Positions 1 to 10,022 of a stretch of 64,000 nt of DNA are shown piece after piece. The notes below the pieces were generated by a model that saw nothing but the letters and a program-made list of their open reading frames with translations, had not been told where the DNA came from and ran no database searches. Origin of the DNA: Catalinimonas sp038039535 (lineage in GTDB: Bacteria > Bacteroidota > Bacteroidia > Cytophagales > Cyclobacteriaceae); contig NZ_JBBPHP010000004.1 in NCBI RefSeq assembly GCF_038039535.1, positions 1 to 64,000 on the forward strand, written 5' to 3'. Each line of letters starts with the position of its first letter. Position 1 is the first letter of the stretch. Both the position numbers and the translations under genes were made by a program.

Positions 1-1307
1 CCCTTAATCGCTGTGATATCCGTTGCGATCTTGATCACTTTCACAATATTGCCAACAGAATCCCGTACCGGGGTGTAAGCTGCCTGGAGCCAGACTTGCT
101 TTCCATCACTTCTCAGACGAGAATACTCTCCATTCTGAACCTCTCCATTGGCAAGGTCCTGCCAGAATTTTTTATATTCATTACTCGCCGCATACCGTGG
201 TTCGCAAAAAATCTGATGATGCTCTCCCTTAATATCAGCCAGATTTTCAAAACCCATGGTATTTAGGAAATTCTGATTTGCCGATACGATAGTCCCATCG
301 GGCTCAAATTCTATATAGGCCCAACCTGTATCCACTGCTGCCTGTATATTTTCTCCCTGCTGGCGTGCACTTACCATATCTGTGATACCAGTAGCGATCT
401 TGACGACTTTTATCACCTTTCCATTTTCATCCTGTATGGGGGTATATGAGGCACTTAACCAAACACGCTCACTATCTTTGGTGAGACGGTCAAACTCACC
501 TGTACTGACTTCCCCCTTTTGTAAATTAGCCCAATGGTTTTTATAGCTGGCTGAGTTAGCATACTCGGGTTCACAAAAAATACGATGGTGCTTACCAATA
601 ATTTCGCTTTCATCCTTATAACCCATGAACTTACAGAAATTATCATTGGCAGTGAGGATAGTACCATCAGGTAAAAACTCAATAGCAGCAAAACCAGTAT
701 TGACAGCAGCCTGTATGTGATCCGCTTTTTCTTTGTTTTCTTTTTCCTCGGTAATATCTCTTATAAATGCAGTATATTGCAGTTCATCTCCTATTTTTAC
801 CTTGGTCAAAGATAGACTTCCCCAAAACTTACTCCCGTCCTTACGCACCATTTCCAGATCATGGCCTTTGCCTACTACTTTGCTTTCTTCGGATTTGACA
901 TTTGAGTCCACATACTGGTCGTGAGCATTTTTATACGCTATTGGCAAGACCATTTTCATATCCTGACCTATCACTTCTTCCTTGCTGTAGCCAAACATGC
1001 GCTCAGCTGCTGCATTGTAGAAAGTAATAATTTTGTCAGTACTGATAGACACTACTGAATCTAAAACCTGCTCCAGTACCTCATCTTTTTGCCGGATGGT
1101 ATTTTCAATTTCTTCCTGAGCTACCTTCACCTGCTCATGCAGCGCTGTCATTTCCTGTAGACGTTGCTCCAACGTTTCTTTCTGCGCTTTTAATTCTTTA
1201 ATCGTAGGGGAAGTGGATTGACGATTTATGGTCTTTTTCTGAGAAGTAATTTTCTTTTTAGTCAAAGGCTTTTTTGCTTGGGAGCCTTGTTTAGTTTCAG
1301 ATTTCAT
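1..1307 (-). CDS. Multi-PAS sensor protein, cut by the left edge
   Basis: This reading frame starts at an ATG at 1307 and stays open to base 1, so about 435 N-terminal residues are visible and the C-terminus is missing. The first 40 residues are rich in Lys, Ser and Thr. A coiled-coil stretch follows (about 42-85). Then come three PAS domains: about 80-195 (with NAAAERMFGYSKEEVIGQD), about 197-318 and about 320-435. The second and third are close copies, both with an H-[HR/Q]-IFCEP core, a WL-A-YTP strand and a KVIKIAT end, repeating every 123 residues. PAS domains sense ligands or redox state. The output domain lies off the window, so it could be a histidine kinase, a chemotaxis-type transducer or another signaller. 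No signal peptide or membrane segment is seen, so it is probably cytoplasmic. Gene identity as a PAS protein is secure; function is open. Confidence 0.85.
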   Translation of the reverse strand, partial: MKSETKQGSQAKKPLTKKKITSQKKTINRQSTSPTIKELKAQKETLEQRLQEMTALHEQVKVAQEEIENTIRQKDEVLEQVLDSVVSISTDKIITFYNAAAERMFGYSKEEVIGQDMKMVLPIAYKNAHDQYVDSNVKSEESKVVGKGHDLEMVRKDGSKFWGSLSLTKVKIGDELQYTAFIRDITEEKENKEKADHIQAAVNTGFAAIEFLPDGTILTANDNFCKFMGYKDESEIIGKHHRIFCEPEYANSASYKNHWANLQKGEVSTGEFDRLTKDSERVWLSASYTPIQDENGKVIKVVKIATGITDMVSARQQGENIQAAVDTGWAYIEFEPDGTIVSANQNFLNTMGFENLADIKGEHHQIFCEPRYAASNEYKKFWQDLANGEVQNGEYSRLRSDGKQVWLQAAYTPVRDSVGNIVKVIKIATDITAIK

Positions 1308-1941
1308 ATTGATAAATGATTAGTATCCGATAAATCTATTTGGAATTCTGGTTTGTATCAGGTGTAAGAGAGGTAAAATGACCTCTTTATCTCCCTGTAT
1401 AATATTTACTGATGGTAATACTCAACTTGTTATTCTCTATTGCAGCCCTTGAACACAATTGAAAAAATAGCGCTATCATGAGTATTCTGTATAGTGCTCT
1501 TTATTTTGTTTATAATTTGCCTGATCTCGTGTTTCAATTTGAAGTATTAATAGTTATAAAATCAATTATCGTAAAAGTAGAGTGCAAGCATTTAAAAAAT
1601 TAGTTAAACAAGCAGGGATACTAACACCGAGCGTAAAGTTTGAAAAAGTGAAAGAGGTATAAGTAGATTAATTATAATAATAGTTTAAATAATTATATTA
1701 ATGTGCTATGGTAAGTAATATCCCTTACCTATAAATAGTTAAAAAATTCAGGTATTTCTAAGCATGGGAAAGCTAAGCAGGAAGATTGTCGGGTAAGAAC
1801 TGGTCTCTAAAACAATAATATGAGGGAACAGATTAGATAAATCCTTTTGGAAGCATTTTTTTTACTTGAACACCCACTCAAAAGCCTTCAAAAAAATTTA
1901 AATTTTAAAGGCCTTTGAGGGTATTGTTAACAACTATTCAC
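1308..1941. other. AT-rich intergenic region, no gene seen
   Basis: About 630 bases upstream of the multi-PAS gene and downstream of the response regulator. Apart from a hairpin near 1877-1919 I see no open frame of useful length and no RNA gene. It probably carries the promoter of the multi-PAS gene, but I cannot point to a convincing consensus. Confidence 0.5.
1876..1920 (-). terminator. Hairpin after the response regulator gene
   Basis: An inverted repeat (CTCAAAAGCCTT against AAGGCCTTTGAG, one mismatch, A/T-rich loop) lies about 20 bases after the stop of the NarL-type regulator. There is no U tract in the minus-strand transcript after the hairpin, so it may be an RNA 3'-end structure rather than a complete intrinsic terminator. 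Confidence 0.35.
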
Positions 1942-2598
1942 CTATACTTTTTTCAGATGTGATAGCTCATAGAAATTACTTACATTCATTTTTCTCAGGA
2001 TATTCGCCCGATGATTTTCAACGGTACGCAGGCTAATATGCAGTTTGCTGGAAATCTCTTTATTGTTATTTCCTTTCAGTACTTCCTGAAGTATTTCATT
2101 TTCTCTGGTGGTAAGTTTAGTAGCTCTACCATCCAGCTCTTTTTCTCGCTTTAATTCTGATAAACCACTGATCAGTGACTCAGTGACCATATTGTTTACA
2201 TAACGCTCTCCATTGAAAATAGCTTTCAGACCAGCTTTGAACTCTTCCAGGGAGCTTGACTTAGGCACATAACCATCCACTCCTCTGGTAAGAGATTCTG
2301 TTACTAAATAACTGGTCAGATGCATGGAAAATACCATGATTTTTGTCTGCGGGTATTTTTCTTTGATAAAATCTATAAGGGCGAGCCCATTTTCTCCTTC
2401 TAAAGTCAGATCCACAATCGCTAAGTCAAAATGATTGTTCTTTAGCGCATTTTTAGCTTCCACAATATTTGTGGTATAATCTACCTGGCCAATTTCTGAT
2501 TCTGTTTTTGCTAGTAGAGTAATCAGTTCTCCGATGATCTGGTGATCATCCACTATCAATATGCGTTTTTGATTTGATTGCATTTCCTGCGTAAGCAT
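1942..2598 (-). CDS. NarL/LuxR-type DNA-binding response regulator
   Basis: 218 residues, the normal length for the family. A receiver domain fills about residues 11-130: acidic pocket D17-D18, phosphoacceptor D63 in the strand LAIVDLTLEG, and the conserved Lys in GYVPKSSS. A LuxR-type helix-turn-helix follows at about 160-210 (LTTRENEILQ and the recognition part SLRTVENHRANILRKM). The protein should bind promoter DNA once phosphorylated. It is transcribed after the large hybrid kinase at 2693-6211 with 94 bases between them, so that kinase is the likely phosphate donor, perhaps through its HPt domain; this pairing is inferred from position only. M6 is an alternative start. Target genes are not visible from the sequence. 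Confidence 0.93.
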   Translation of the reverse strand: MLTQEMQSNQKRILIVDDHQIIGELITLLAKTESEIGQVDYTTNIVEAKNALKNNHFDLAIVDLTLEGENGLALIDFIKEKYPQTKIMVFSMHLTSYLVTESLTRGVDGYVPKSSSLEEFKAGLKAIFNGERYVNNMVTESLISGLSELKREKELDGRATKLTTRENEILQEVLKGNNNKEISSKLHISLRTVENHRANILRKMNVSNFYELSHLKKV

Positions 2599-2692
2599 TT
2601 ATTTAAAATAATGGATTTAAGTAATAAGTGAAAATATGCTATGTAAATAAGCAAAAACCACAAGTGAAATGTAAGTATATCATGCAGCCAGC

Positions 2693-5600
2693 TTACTTCT
2701 CAATTTCTAAAGCTATTAAAGTCTGGATTCGGGTAATATGATCTTTGATTATGTGCTGAGCTTCTTCTTTTTCCGCTATGGTTTTCGGAATGTTTTTGTT
2801 ATTTATAAGGTACTGCTTCAGTTCTATTTCATTAAGCATCGCTAACATTGCCGATAGATTATGTCTTGTTTTACTGTAGGAGGATTGGTCATCAGTCTGT
2901 ATTGATAGACTTAAAGACTCCATCTGGGTATCCAAATCGTCCTTAAAAGATTTCAGTAAGCTTTTTAAATGTTTTGGTTCAGCATTAAAGGTAGATTTGA
3001 GATTGTGAAAAAGCTTAGTCTGGGGGGAATTTTGCTCCGCATATGTGTCCAAATCCGGTGACTGTTTCCTGGACCACCACTTGAGTTTTTGATACAAAAG
3101 TGAAGGGTCTATAGGTTTAGGTATGATATCATTAAAACCATTTTTGCCTAACCATTCAGGATTAGAAATATCCTCCAGAGCAGTAACTGCGAGTATGATA
3201 TTTTTAGCATCAATTTCCCCCTGCTTTTCAGCTTTCCTGATCATCCTGGTAGCTTCATCGCCCTGTAAACTGGGTAAAAAAATGTCCATTAGAATAATGT
3301 CAAACTTCCTTTTGTAAAGTATCTTAATAGCTTCCAGCGCATTGTCTACAATGTGCAGATCAAACTTCCATAGCTTTGCGTATGTGGAAAGTAATTTCTG
3401 ATTGAATTCCAGATCTTCAACATAAAGAATACTCACCCCTTCCAGTGAAGCTTCAGCCACAGCAAGATCGCTCTGTAAGAAACCGTGGCTTTCATTACCG
3501 GAAGCGGAGCGCAGTTCAAGATCTACTTTAAATTTGGTTCCTCTCTGCACCTCGCTTTCTACTTTGATAGTACCATCAAAAAGGTCTACCAATTCTTTAA
3601 CGATGGCTAAGCCACAACCACTTCCATCCTTGGTATCGGTATGTACTCTTACAAAAGGCTCAAAAATTCTGGATAAATATTTTTTCTCTATACCGGGTCC
3701 TGTATCTTTTACTACCACAGATATGGAGTACCTATTATTATTCAGAGCACTTAGAGCAACGATCAGATCCACACTTCCCTGCTCAGTAAATTTGATAGCA
3801 TTAGACAAAAGATTGTTGATGATTTGGTATAAGCGATCCGGATCTCCAATTACTTTGACATCATCTATATTTAAAAATTCATGTCTGAGTTCAATGTTTT
3901 TATCAGAGGCGTGGAAATGAAAAGCATTTATACAATTTTTTAGTAGCCAGGAAAGCATGAAAGTACGCTCCTCTAATTTAATTTTCCGCTGTTGAAGACT
4001 TGATAAATCCAATAGATTATTAACAAGAGACTTGAGATGGTTAGCTGAAAAATCCAGCGTTTCCAGAATCTCAGCCTGAGGAATAGGATTCAACTGGTTT
4101 TTGAGCAGATAAACCATTCCCATCAATGAGTTAAGAGGTGTTTTGATATCATGGCTCACCATAGAAAGAAACTTGTTTTTTTCCTCAATCAGGTCCGCCA
4201 GTTCTTTGTTAGCACTTAGAAGCTGATCTTCATATTGTTTTCTGTCGCTTATATCCCGGATAATGCCCAATAGCCCTGTAAAATTATCTATTCCATCTGT
4301 GAGGGGTGTAATCGCAATTTCTCCCCAGATTTTTTTACCATCTTTCCTGATCAATGGTGTTTTCCAGGTTCTCACTGCAGGATTAAATTTCTGTTTAACA
4401 TTCTCCTGCAGGCTAATCCCATAAATCATCTGTGCTTCTTTGATAGTTTCTTGCGTGACTATCTTATCCAGCGGTACTGATAAGATTTCTTCTTCCTTAT
4501 ACCCCATTACATCATACACAGCAGGGTTTATGTAGGAAAGCTTAAGTTCTTTGTCCAGCAAAAAAATAATATCACTAGATCCCTCTGCCAGCATGCGGTA
4601 CATCTGCTCACTTTCGCGCAGCTTATTATTTGCTATTACCTTATCGGTAATATCAATCCCTATGGTCTGAATTTCTTTGAGCTCTCCATTTTCATCCAGT
4701 ATTGGATAATCGGTAATACGATGCCAAACTGAATTGATACCGTCATCATAAATCTTATGAATGTCTGATAGCGTTTTCTTATGTTTAGTTATTTTTTCAA
4801 GCTTTACCTTTACTTCATTACGAACGTACTCGGGAATTATATCTAAGAATTTAGTCCCAATGAGTTCTTCTCCTTTCTTCTTAAAAAATCTTGCGTATGC
4901 CGCATTTACAAAGGTAAGTGTAGTGTCAGGTTTGAAGCGAATAATCATTTCATCCAATGAGTCTAACACCTCTCTGTAATTTGCTTCAGCAGCAATCAGG
5001 TTGAACTGCGAGACTCTAAGGTCAGTAATGTCATGCAGTATACCATACACCTCCTGGTTAATAATAACATTGGCAGCATAAATATGCTTAACCGGCTTTT
5101 CCGGATGTATCAACCTATAGGTACATTGAGTATTAGGCTCTCCCGAGAATATTCTACGTACTACGCCTTCTAAGTGCTTTTTATCCTCGGGATGTACAGT
5201 ACTAAGAAAATCTTCAACTTTATGAAAACGGTCTCTGCTCAGATACGCAACCTCTTCCCAGTTATCAGAAAACTCCATAAAGCTCTTTTCATGGTTCAGA
5301 TACCACCAGGCAACCTTTACATTCTTTTCCAGTACATTTAAGATATTGTTTTTCTTCTTCAGGCTCTGGTCCATCTGCTGGGTAAAAGTAGCATCCACGC
5401 GTACGTGATTTTCACCTGAGTTCCTTTTACTCACTTCTGATACAGTCCCCCAGATTGCGATCACCTCATCGTTTTTTATGATCGGAAAGAACTTGAAGGA
5501 GTTGTGAGACACCTTTTTGTGGACAAATGAGACCAGACGCCCTTCAAATTCTATCATTCCTCTGATAGAATAAATGGAATTCTCCAGGCTATAAAAAACG

Positions 5601-6211
5601 TCCAGATCTTCCGGATAAATTAGCGTGCGTAATTCTTCAAGTGAATAGGGCTTGTCTCTGTACGGCAATTCCAACTTAATATGGTTGCTTTCATTCATGT
5701 AGCAAACATTATTCTTCAGATCAAAGTACCAGATGCCTACATTTTGAATTTTTAAGGCATTGACCAGAAAATGTTTATCCTCCAGATTAACAGGGTGCTT
5801 TTTGTTTTCTTCAGAAACCGGCCAGAATTTTAGCAGAAAATACTTCTTATGCTCCACCTCAATCTCCTGAACATAAACCTGTAGCTCGCAATCTTCCTTT
5901 TCAAACTGACAATATTTCCATTGAAAGAAAACAGGGGACTGTTTAAATTTTTCTATAAAAAAAGCATTGTTCAATAATTGTTCACCGACGATATTACTTT
6001 TGCTTAAGGCTTCATTTTGATAGACAATTTCCCGGGTCTGTGGGTTGACTAATAATATGGGCAAGTGCATTTTATTTAAAAACAACTTTGCCCAATTTTC
6101 TTCAGATTTTATTTTCTCACTGTCACTGTTTTGCTTACGCAATTGAAGAATAATTGAAGCAAGCTCATCTTTAGTCTTTTGCCTTAAGTTACCAGCAGAA
6201 TCATCACTCAT
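2693..6211 (-). CDS. Hybrid histidine kinase with PAS domains, receiver and HPt
   Basis: 1172 residues, apparently cytoplasmic: no signal peptide or clear membrane segment. The N-terminal 650 residues hold about five PAS-like modules, the last two clear PAS/PAC units (about 405-530 and 530-655). The kinase core follows: HisKA with the phosphorylated H687 in MVSHDIKTPLNSL, then an ATPase domain with the N box (NLLSNAIKFTEQG), G1 (DTGPGIEKKY) and G2 (GSGCGLAIV). A receiver domain has acidic residues in LYVEDLEFNQ and phosphoacceptor D976 (ILMDIFLP). The C-terminus has an HPt-like helical domain with H1117 in KTRHNLSAML. A complete phosphorelay His-Asp-His is therefore in one protein, which can hand phosphate to a separate regulator such as the gene just downstream (1942-2598). 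The sensed signal is unknown. Confidence 0.93.
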   Translation of the reverse strand: MSDDSAGNLRQKTKDELASIILQLRKQNSDSEKIKSEENWAKLFLNKMHLPILLVNPQTREIVYQNEALSKSNIVGEQLLNNAFFIEKFKQSPVFFQWKYCQFEKEDCELQVYVQEIEVEHKKYFLLKFWPVSEENKKHPVNLEDKHFLVNALKIQNVGIWYFDLKNNVCYMNESNHIKLELPYRDKPYSLEELRTLIYPEDLDVFYSLENSIYSIRGMIEFEGRLVSFVHKKVSHNSFKFFPIIKNDEVIAIWGTVSEVSKRNSGENHVRVDATFTQQMDQSLKKKNNILNVLEKNVKVAWWYLNHEKSFMEFSDNWEEVAYLSRDRFHKVEDFLSTVHPEDKKHLEGVVRRIFSGEPNTQCTYRLIHPEKPVKHIYAANVIINQEVYGILHDITDLRVSQFNLIAAEANYREVLDSLDEMIIRFKPDTTLTFVNAAYARFFKKKGEELIGTKFLDIIPEYVRNEVKVKLEKITKHKKTLSDIHKIYDDGINSVWHRITDYPILDENGELKEIQTIGIDITDKVIANNKLRESEQMYRMLAEGSSDIIFLLDKELKLSYINPAVYDVMGYKEEEILSVPLDKIVTQETIKEAQMIYGISLQENVKQKFNPAVRTWKTPLIRKDGKKIWGEIAITPLTDGIDNFTGLLGIIRDISDRKQYEDQLLSANKELADLIEEKNKFLSMVSHDIKTPLNSLMGMVYLLKNQLNPIPQAEILETLDFSANHLKSLVNNLLDLSSLQQRKIKLEERTFMLSWLLKNCINAFHFHASDKNIELRHEFLNIDDVKVIGDPDRLYQIINNLLSNAIKFTEQGSVDLIVALSALNNNRYSISVVVKDTGPGIEKKYLSRIFEPFVRVHTDTKDGSGCGLAIVKELVDLFDGTIKVESEVQRGTKFKVDLELRSASGNESHGFLQSDLAVAEASLEGVSILYVEDLEFNQKLLSTYAKLWKFDLHIVDNALEAIKILYKRKFDIILMDIFLPSLQGDEATRMIRKAEKQGEIDAKNIILAVTALEDISNPEWLGKNGFNDIIPKPIDPSLLYQKLKWWSRKQSPDLDTYAEQNSPQTKLFHNLKSTFNAEPKHLKSLLKSFKDDLDTQMESLSLSIQTDDQSSYSKTRHNLSAMLAMLNEIELKQYLINNKNIPKTIAEKEEAQHIIKDHITRIQTLIALEIEK

Positions 6212-6706
6212 TTTATTAAATACAAAATTTTAACCTAAACACTGAGACATTTAAAAACGGAACGTTAAATATATTGTTTAAAGTTTTTATAATTTAATTA
6301 AACACAATAATATTTAATAAATTTGCCTTTCCTCCAGAATTTTTATGGAATAATTTCTTAAAATTTTAGGATAGCCTTAATGTTATTCAATATAAGGTAT
6401 TTCCGACAAGAGTCGTAATAAGTCACTACCTTTTGGGGAAAGAATAATGAGGGGGAGATTGTTTAAGCTTATGCAAAAACCTCTTAGTGTAAAGTAAATT
6501 TTAGGAGGTAAGTTTTAATAACTCCATTCTGTAGAAAGATAAGCCAAAGTACCATTGAGAAGATACTTTGGCTTAATTGAAGAGAAAATCAATGACTTAG
6601 GAGCCTCACGCTTTATCATAGAAAACACGATGTATTATCGCATTATCAGTTAATATACTATGCAAAGTAACTTAATTCAATCAAAATGACCTTCAGATAT
6701 AATTTA
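6212..6706. other. Intergenic region with one hairpin
   Basis: About 495 AT-rich bases between the hybrid kinase start and the M14 peptidase stop. The only structure I see is the inverted repeat at 6541-6574. No open frame or RNA gene is apparent. Confidence 0.5.
6541..6574 (-). terminator. Perfect 11-bp hairpin after the M14 peptidase gene
   Basis: AAGCCAAAGTA and TACTTTGGCTT form a perfect 11-bp stem with a 12-base loop, about 130 bases after the stop codon at 6707. No strong U tract follows on either strand, so its role as a terminator is plausible but unproven. Confidence 0.4.
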
Positions 6707-9274
6707 CTAATCAATTAAATTTCCAAAATACAGCGCATTCAAAAACAGTTTATTGGTGCCCAGCCACATCCCTCGAAAGTTAGGGTTATCAGCAAAAAGT
6801 ATTACCCTTCCTTTCCCTTGATTACTGACCAGTAAAGAGGCAGTGTTTGAGAGTTTGCCGAGGTTCTCAGCGGAAATATAACCACTTAACAGGGGCTGAG
6901 AAACATATTGCGCAACTGTATTGTAAGGCACTTTGCTCAAAGCAAACAGGGCATCACTATTTTTATACACGGGTATAGCCCGGCGAGTGTAGCCGTAGCC
7001 TAAGGGATGGGTAATGTCCAGGTCAGCCATATAAATAGAGCCCCGAATGGCTTTAGCCCCTTCTCTTTCTCTGGCGTCTTCGTAGTTGAAGCGCTGTGCA
7101 GGAGCTTCAGTTGTATCTTCAAGTAATTTGGCATCAGAAAGTTGCTGGTCAATAGCCCACTCGGCTGCTCCTTTGAAAGTGATTAAAGTTCCTCCATCAT
7201 TAACCCACCTTGAAAGCTTTTCCACCTCTGATTTAGCCAATCTACTGTAGTTTCCATTTACCATGACCACTGCTGAATAATCATACAGTGAGAGGGTAGA
7301 CAAGTTACTGGCCTCAACTTTGGTCAGCGGCAGCCCCACCTGGTCTAGTAAGAACCACACTTCACCCACTTCGGTAGATTGAATACCTTCACCGGTCAGG
7401 ATCAACACCTTAGGTTCTTCTATGGTCTGCAAATTGTTGCTTCCCAGATCAATGCCTTCCGAGCTAAATCCCGTAGCAGTAGTATAAAAAGGAACTTCAA
7501 AACGTTCTGCGGCAGTGCGGATCAGTGCGTAGACGGAGTCAGTTGACATTGACTGCACCTGCAAAGGAATAGAAATAGCGCCTCTGTTAAATTGCCTTGT
7601 ACCATTGGCACTTTGAGCACGAAACGGTTTCATAGCCACCTGGGCAAGTACTTCATGATCCAATAAATATTGCAAAGCGGCCGGGGCATTGTAGTCTGTC
7701 CAATCCATCAAATAAGCATAGCTACTTTTCTGAATGGCAGGAATATTAATTTCAGGAACACTCTCCAACTGCCTACCCAGGGGTAAGTTGCCAGTCCGGA
7801 TCTCTGCATGCGGAAGTCCATAGGACAGCACCATGGTCCAGGCTGAAGCATCATAAAATACACTGTCTACAAATTCGGTCCGGCGTTCAAAAATAGAGGC
7901 AACTAGTCTATATTGTGCCTGCTCAGTGGGTACTACATAAGCATTACCAGGTACAAACTGCTGTCCGTTGAGGCTAACTTCCTCTTCAAGTGCATAAACT
8001 TTGATTTTGTGTCTGAGCAAAAGTTCTGTAAACCTGTTCAGACGGTTGGCATCGTCAGGTTCTCCATAGACATAGGCTTTTACGGGATTTTTCCCGGCTT
8101 CGGTCAGAGCAGAGTTATAGAACTCCCTCTGGTATTCCAGCAGGGTTTGCTTATTTTCCACTGCGCCCCTTACAGTAGCCAGACCGGTTACCAAATGATT
8201 TCTAACGGTAAAAGGAAAAGTGAGGATTCCGGTCGTGCTCTCCTGTCGGTTCCCCCGTGAGCTAGCCTGCTCAAAGGTGGCTCCTACTCCTCCTTGAAAA
8301 TCCGGATAAGTAGAGCCATAACCGGGATAAAAGTTATCAAATATTTCTTTGGTAAAGTACAGTGAACCTAAACTATCTAGTGCTTCAGCTTGATAGCGGG
8401 CCAATAACACATTCAATTCTTCATACTGTCGACGAGGTACCAAGGGGTTTTCTGAGCCCAGTGGAGGGCTGGGTTCAAAATAATAGGTAGAGTTGGTTCC
8501 CATTTCATGAAAATCTATGACCACATTGGGCAGCCACTGATGATAAAAATCCAGTCGGGCGCGACTCTCTACATGCGCAGCAGGAAGCCAGTCGCGGTTC
8601 AGGTCAAACCAATAATGGTTACCTCTCCCCCCCGGCCATACTTCGTTGTGCTCCCGGTCTTGTGGATCCGCTACCGGCGGATTCGCCCGATGCATATTTA
8701 CCCAATTGGCAAAACGATCGCGCCCGTCCGGGTTTTGTGCAGGATCTATGAAGATCACTGCTTCTTCCAAGTAAGAACTAACCTCTTCCTCCTGACTAGC
8801 TGCATAATAATAGGCAGTAAGCAAAGAAGTTTCCAGTCCTGATGCTTCATTTCCGTGCACATTATATGCCAGATGGATGAATATAGGTTGTTCCTCCAAA
8901 TCAGGCAAAGGCTGAGCAGGATCAGCCAATTGTAGATGATTCTGCCTTATTTCTTCAAGATTAGCATGGTTTTGAGGTGTAGTGATGGTGACAATCGCCA
9001 GGGGGCGTAGTTCATTGGTTTGCCCTATCTTTTGGAAAGTCACCCGCTCTGATGCGCTGGCCAGTTCTTTCAAATACGCGATAGCCAGATCGTAGCGCGT
9101 ATGACGCTCACCTATGGGATAGCCTAAAAATGACTCCGGACTAGGAATATTGGAGTCAAACTGCTCCCCTTCAGGAAAATAGTAGTCATGTTGTGCATAG
9201 GAAGCAAATGACAATAAAATCAATAATAGGGTTATTAAACTGTTTGGGTATTTCATTAAGCTATAGTTCCTCAT
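6707..9274 (-). CDS. Secreted M14-family zinc carboxypeptidase
   Basis: 855 residues. An N-terminal signal peptide ends at SFASYAQ; the Met at residue 7 would give a standard 22-residue signal and may be the true start (9256). The catalytic domain shows the M14 zinc set: H140 and E143 in NVHGNEASG, and H256 in DFHEMGTN. DLNRDW supplies the substrate-binding Arg, and E335 in ATFEQASSRG is the expected general base. The C-terminal half (about 500-855) resembles the glutamine-amidotransferase-like and beta domains that follow M14 domains in many Bacteroidota proteins. It should trim amino acids from peptides in the periplasm or outside the cell. A second M14 protein of the same architecture lies at 20465-23101. 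Substrate preference cannot be read from the sequence. Confidence 0.92.
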   Translation of the reverse strand: MRNYSLMKYPNSLITLLLILLSFASYAQHDYYFPEGEQFDSNIPSPESFLGYPIGERHTRYDLAIAYLKELASASERVTFQKIGQTNELRPLAIVTITTPQNHANLEEIRQNHLQLADPAQPLPDLEEQPIFIHLAYNVHGNEASGLETSLLTAYYYAASQEEEVSSYLEEAVIFIDPAQNPDGRDRFANWVNMHRANPPVADPQDREHNEVWPGGRGNHYWFDLNRDWLPAAHVESRARLDFYHQWLPNVVIDFHEMGTNSTYYFEPSPPLGSENPLVPRRQYEELNVLLARYQAEALDSLGSLYFTKEIFDNFYPGYGSTYPDFQGGVGATFEQASSRGNRQESTTGILTFPFTVRNHLVTGLATVRGAVENKQTLLEYQREFYNSALTEAGKNPVKAYVYGEPDDANRLNRFTELLLRHKIKVYALEEEVSLNGQQFVPGNAYVVPTEQAQYRLVASIFERRTEFVDSVFYDASAWTMVLSYGLPHAEIRTGNLPLGRQLESVPEINIPAIQKSSYAYLMDWTDYNAPAALQYLLDHEVLAQVAMKPFRAQSANGTRQFNRGAISIPLQVQSMSTDSVYALIRTAAERFEVPFYTTATGFSSEGIDLGSNNLQTIEEPKVLILTGEGIQSTEVGEVWFLLDQVGLPLTKVEASNLSTLSLYDYSAVVMVNGNYSRLAKSEVEKLSRWVNDGGTLITFKGAAEWAIDQQLSDAKLLEDTTEAPAQRFNYEDAREREGAKAIRGSIYMADLDITHPLGYGYTRRAIPVYKNSDALFALSKVPYNTVAQYVSQPLLSGYISAENLGKLSNTASLLVSNQGKGRVILFADNPNFRGMWLGTNKLFLNALYFGNLID

Positions 9275-9830
9275 AGTACGTTGTGATAAAAATTTCTTTA
9301 GCAGTAAAATTATGATTTTGTATGAGTATTCTAGAAAAGACCCTCTTTTCTTTCAGATTTCCACAAATGAGCTCATACAGTATCAGCCTGAACTGTTAAG
9401 TTACATGTTGCACTTAGTTCTGCATTGTGAGTAGGGTGTATAAGTTCGTAGCCAATTATAACTATTCCTGCTTTGACTCCATAAATCCGGAGGTTCTCAA
9501 ATTAACAATGTGTACCCTTTAGAATTATTTCTTACTCAAAAAATAGCCAGACTGACATATTGACAATTAAATTTAAGAAGGGATTCATTTTCTTTCACAA
9601 AGCCAAGGCCATGCAGCCATTATAGTAACCATTTACCTGAAATATACCGAATTCATCTTAAGTGAAATTAACCAGGATGAAATCCCTAGCCGTATAGATC
9701 CTTTATCTTATTTACATGAGCAATAACTATCATTTCTCAATTTCATTAATAAACAAAAAGCATTTTATAACCTTGTATACTCTGAAAGCCATTTTTTAAA
9801 TTTTAAATCTTGTTTTAAATACATTTTTCT
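9275..9830. other. Intergenic region upstream of the peptidase
   Basis: Mostly AT-rich. A frame without a start codon, open for about 45 codons and ending at about 9725 (ending SYLHEQ), might be a decayed gene tail, but I recognise nothing in it. The rest probably holds promoters for the divergent neighbours. Confidence 0.4.
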
Positions 9831-9965
9831 ATGAGCAAGCAAGTAGGTGATTTTTTAATAGACCGAATCCACGAATGGGGTATTTCCCGCATTTATGGTT
9901 ATCCGGGTGATGGAATCAATGGCATAATGGGTGCTTTGGATCGTGTCGATGGCAAAGCAGCATAA
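9831..9965 (+). pseudogene. N-terminal remnant of a thiamine-diphosphate-dependent enzyme
   Basis: A 45-codon frame with an ATG start reads MSKQVGDFLIDRIHEWG, then RIYGYPGDGINGIMGALDR, and stops at a TAA after DGKAA. This is the typical N-terminus of pyruvate oxidase / acetolactate synthase-like enzymes, which are normally about 550-600 residues and bind thiamine diphosphate with a Glu further downstream. Nothing resembling the continuation (the Glu-containing helix, central or PP domain) follows in any frame. The upstream 30 bases are A/T-rich like a normal leader. I read it as a gene truncated by deletion, leaving about 8 percent. It is too short for the ordinary length cut-offs. It could also be expressed as a short peptide, but no function would be expected. 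Confidence 0.75.
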
Positions 9966-10022
9966 GTAAGGCTTATAGTTATCATACTCAACATATCAAT
10001 AGGAAGCATATGGCTTCAGGTA

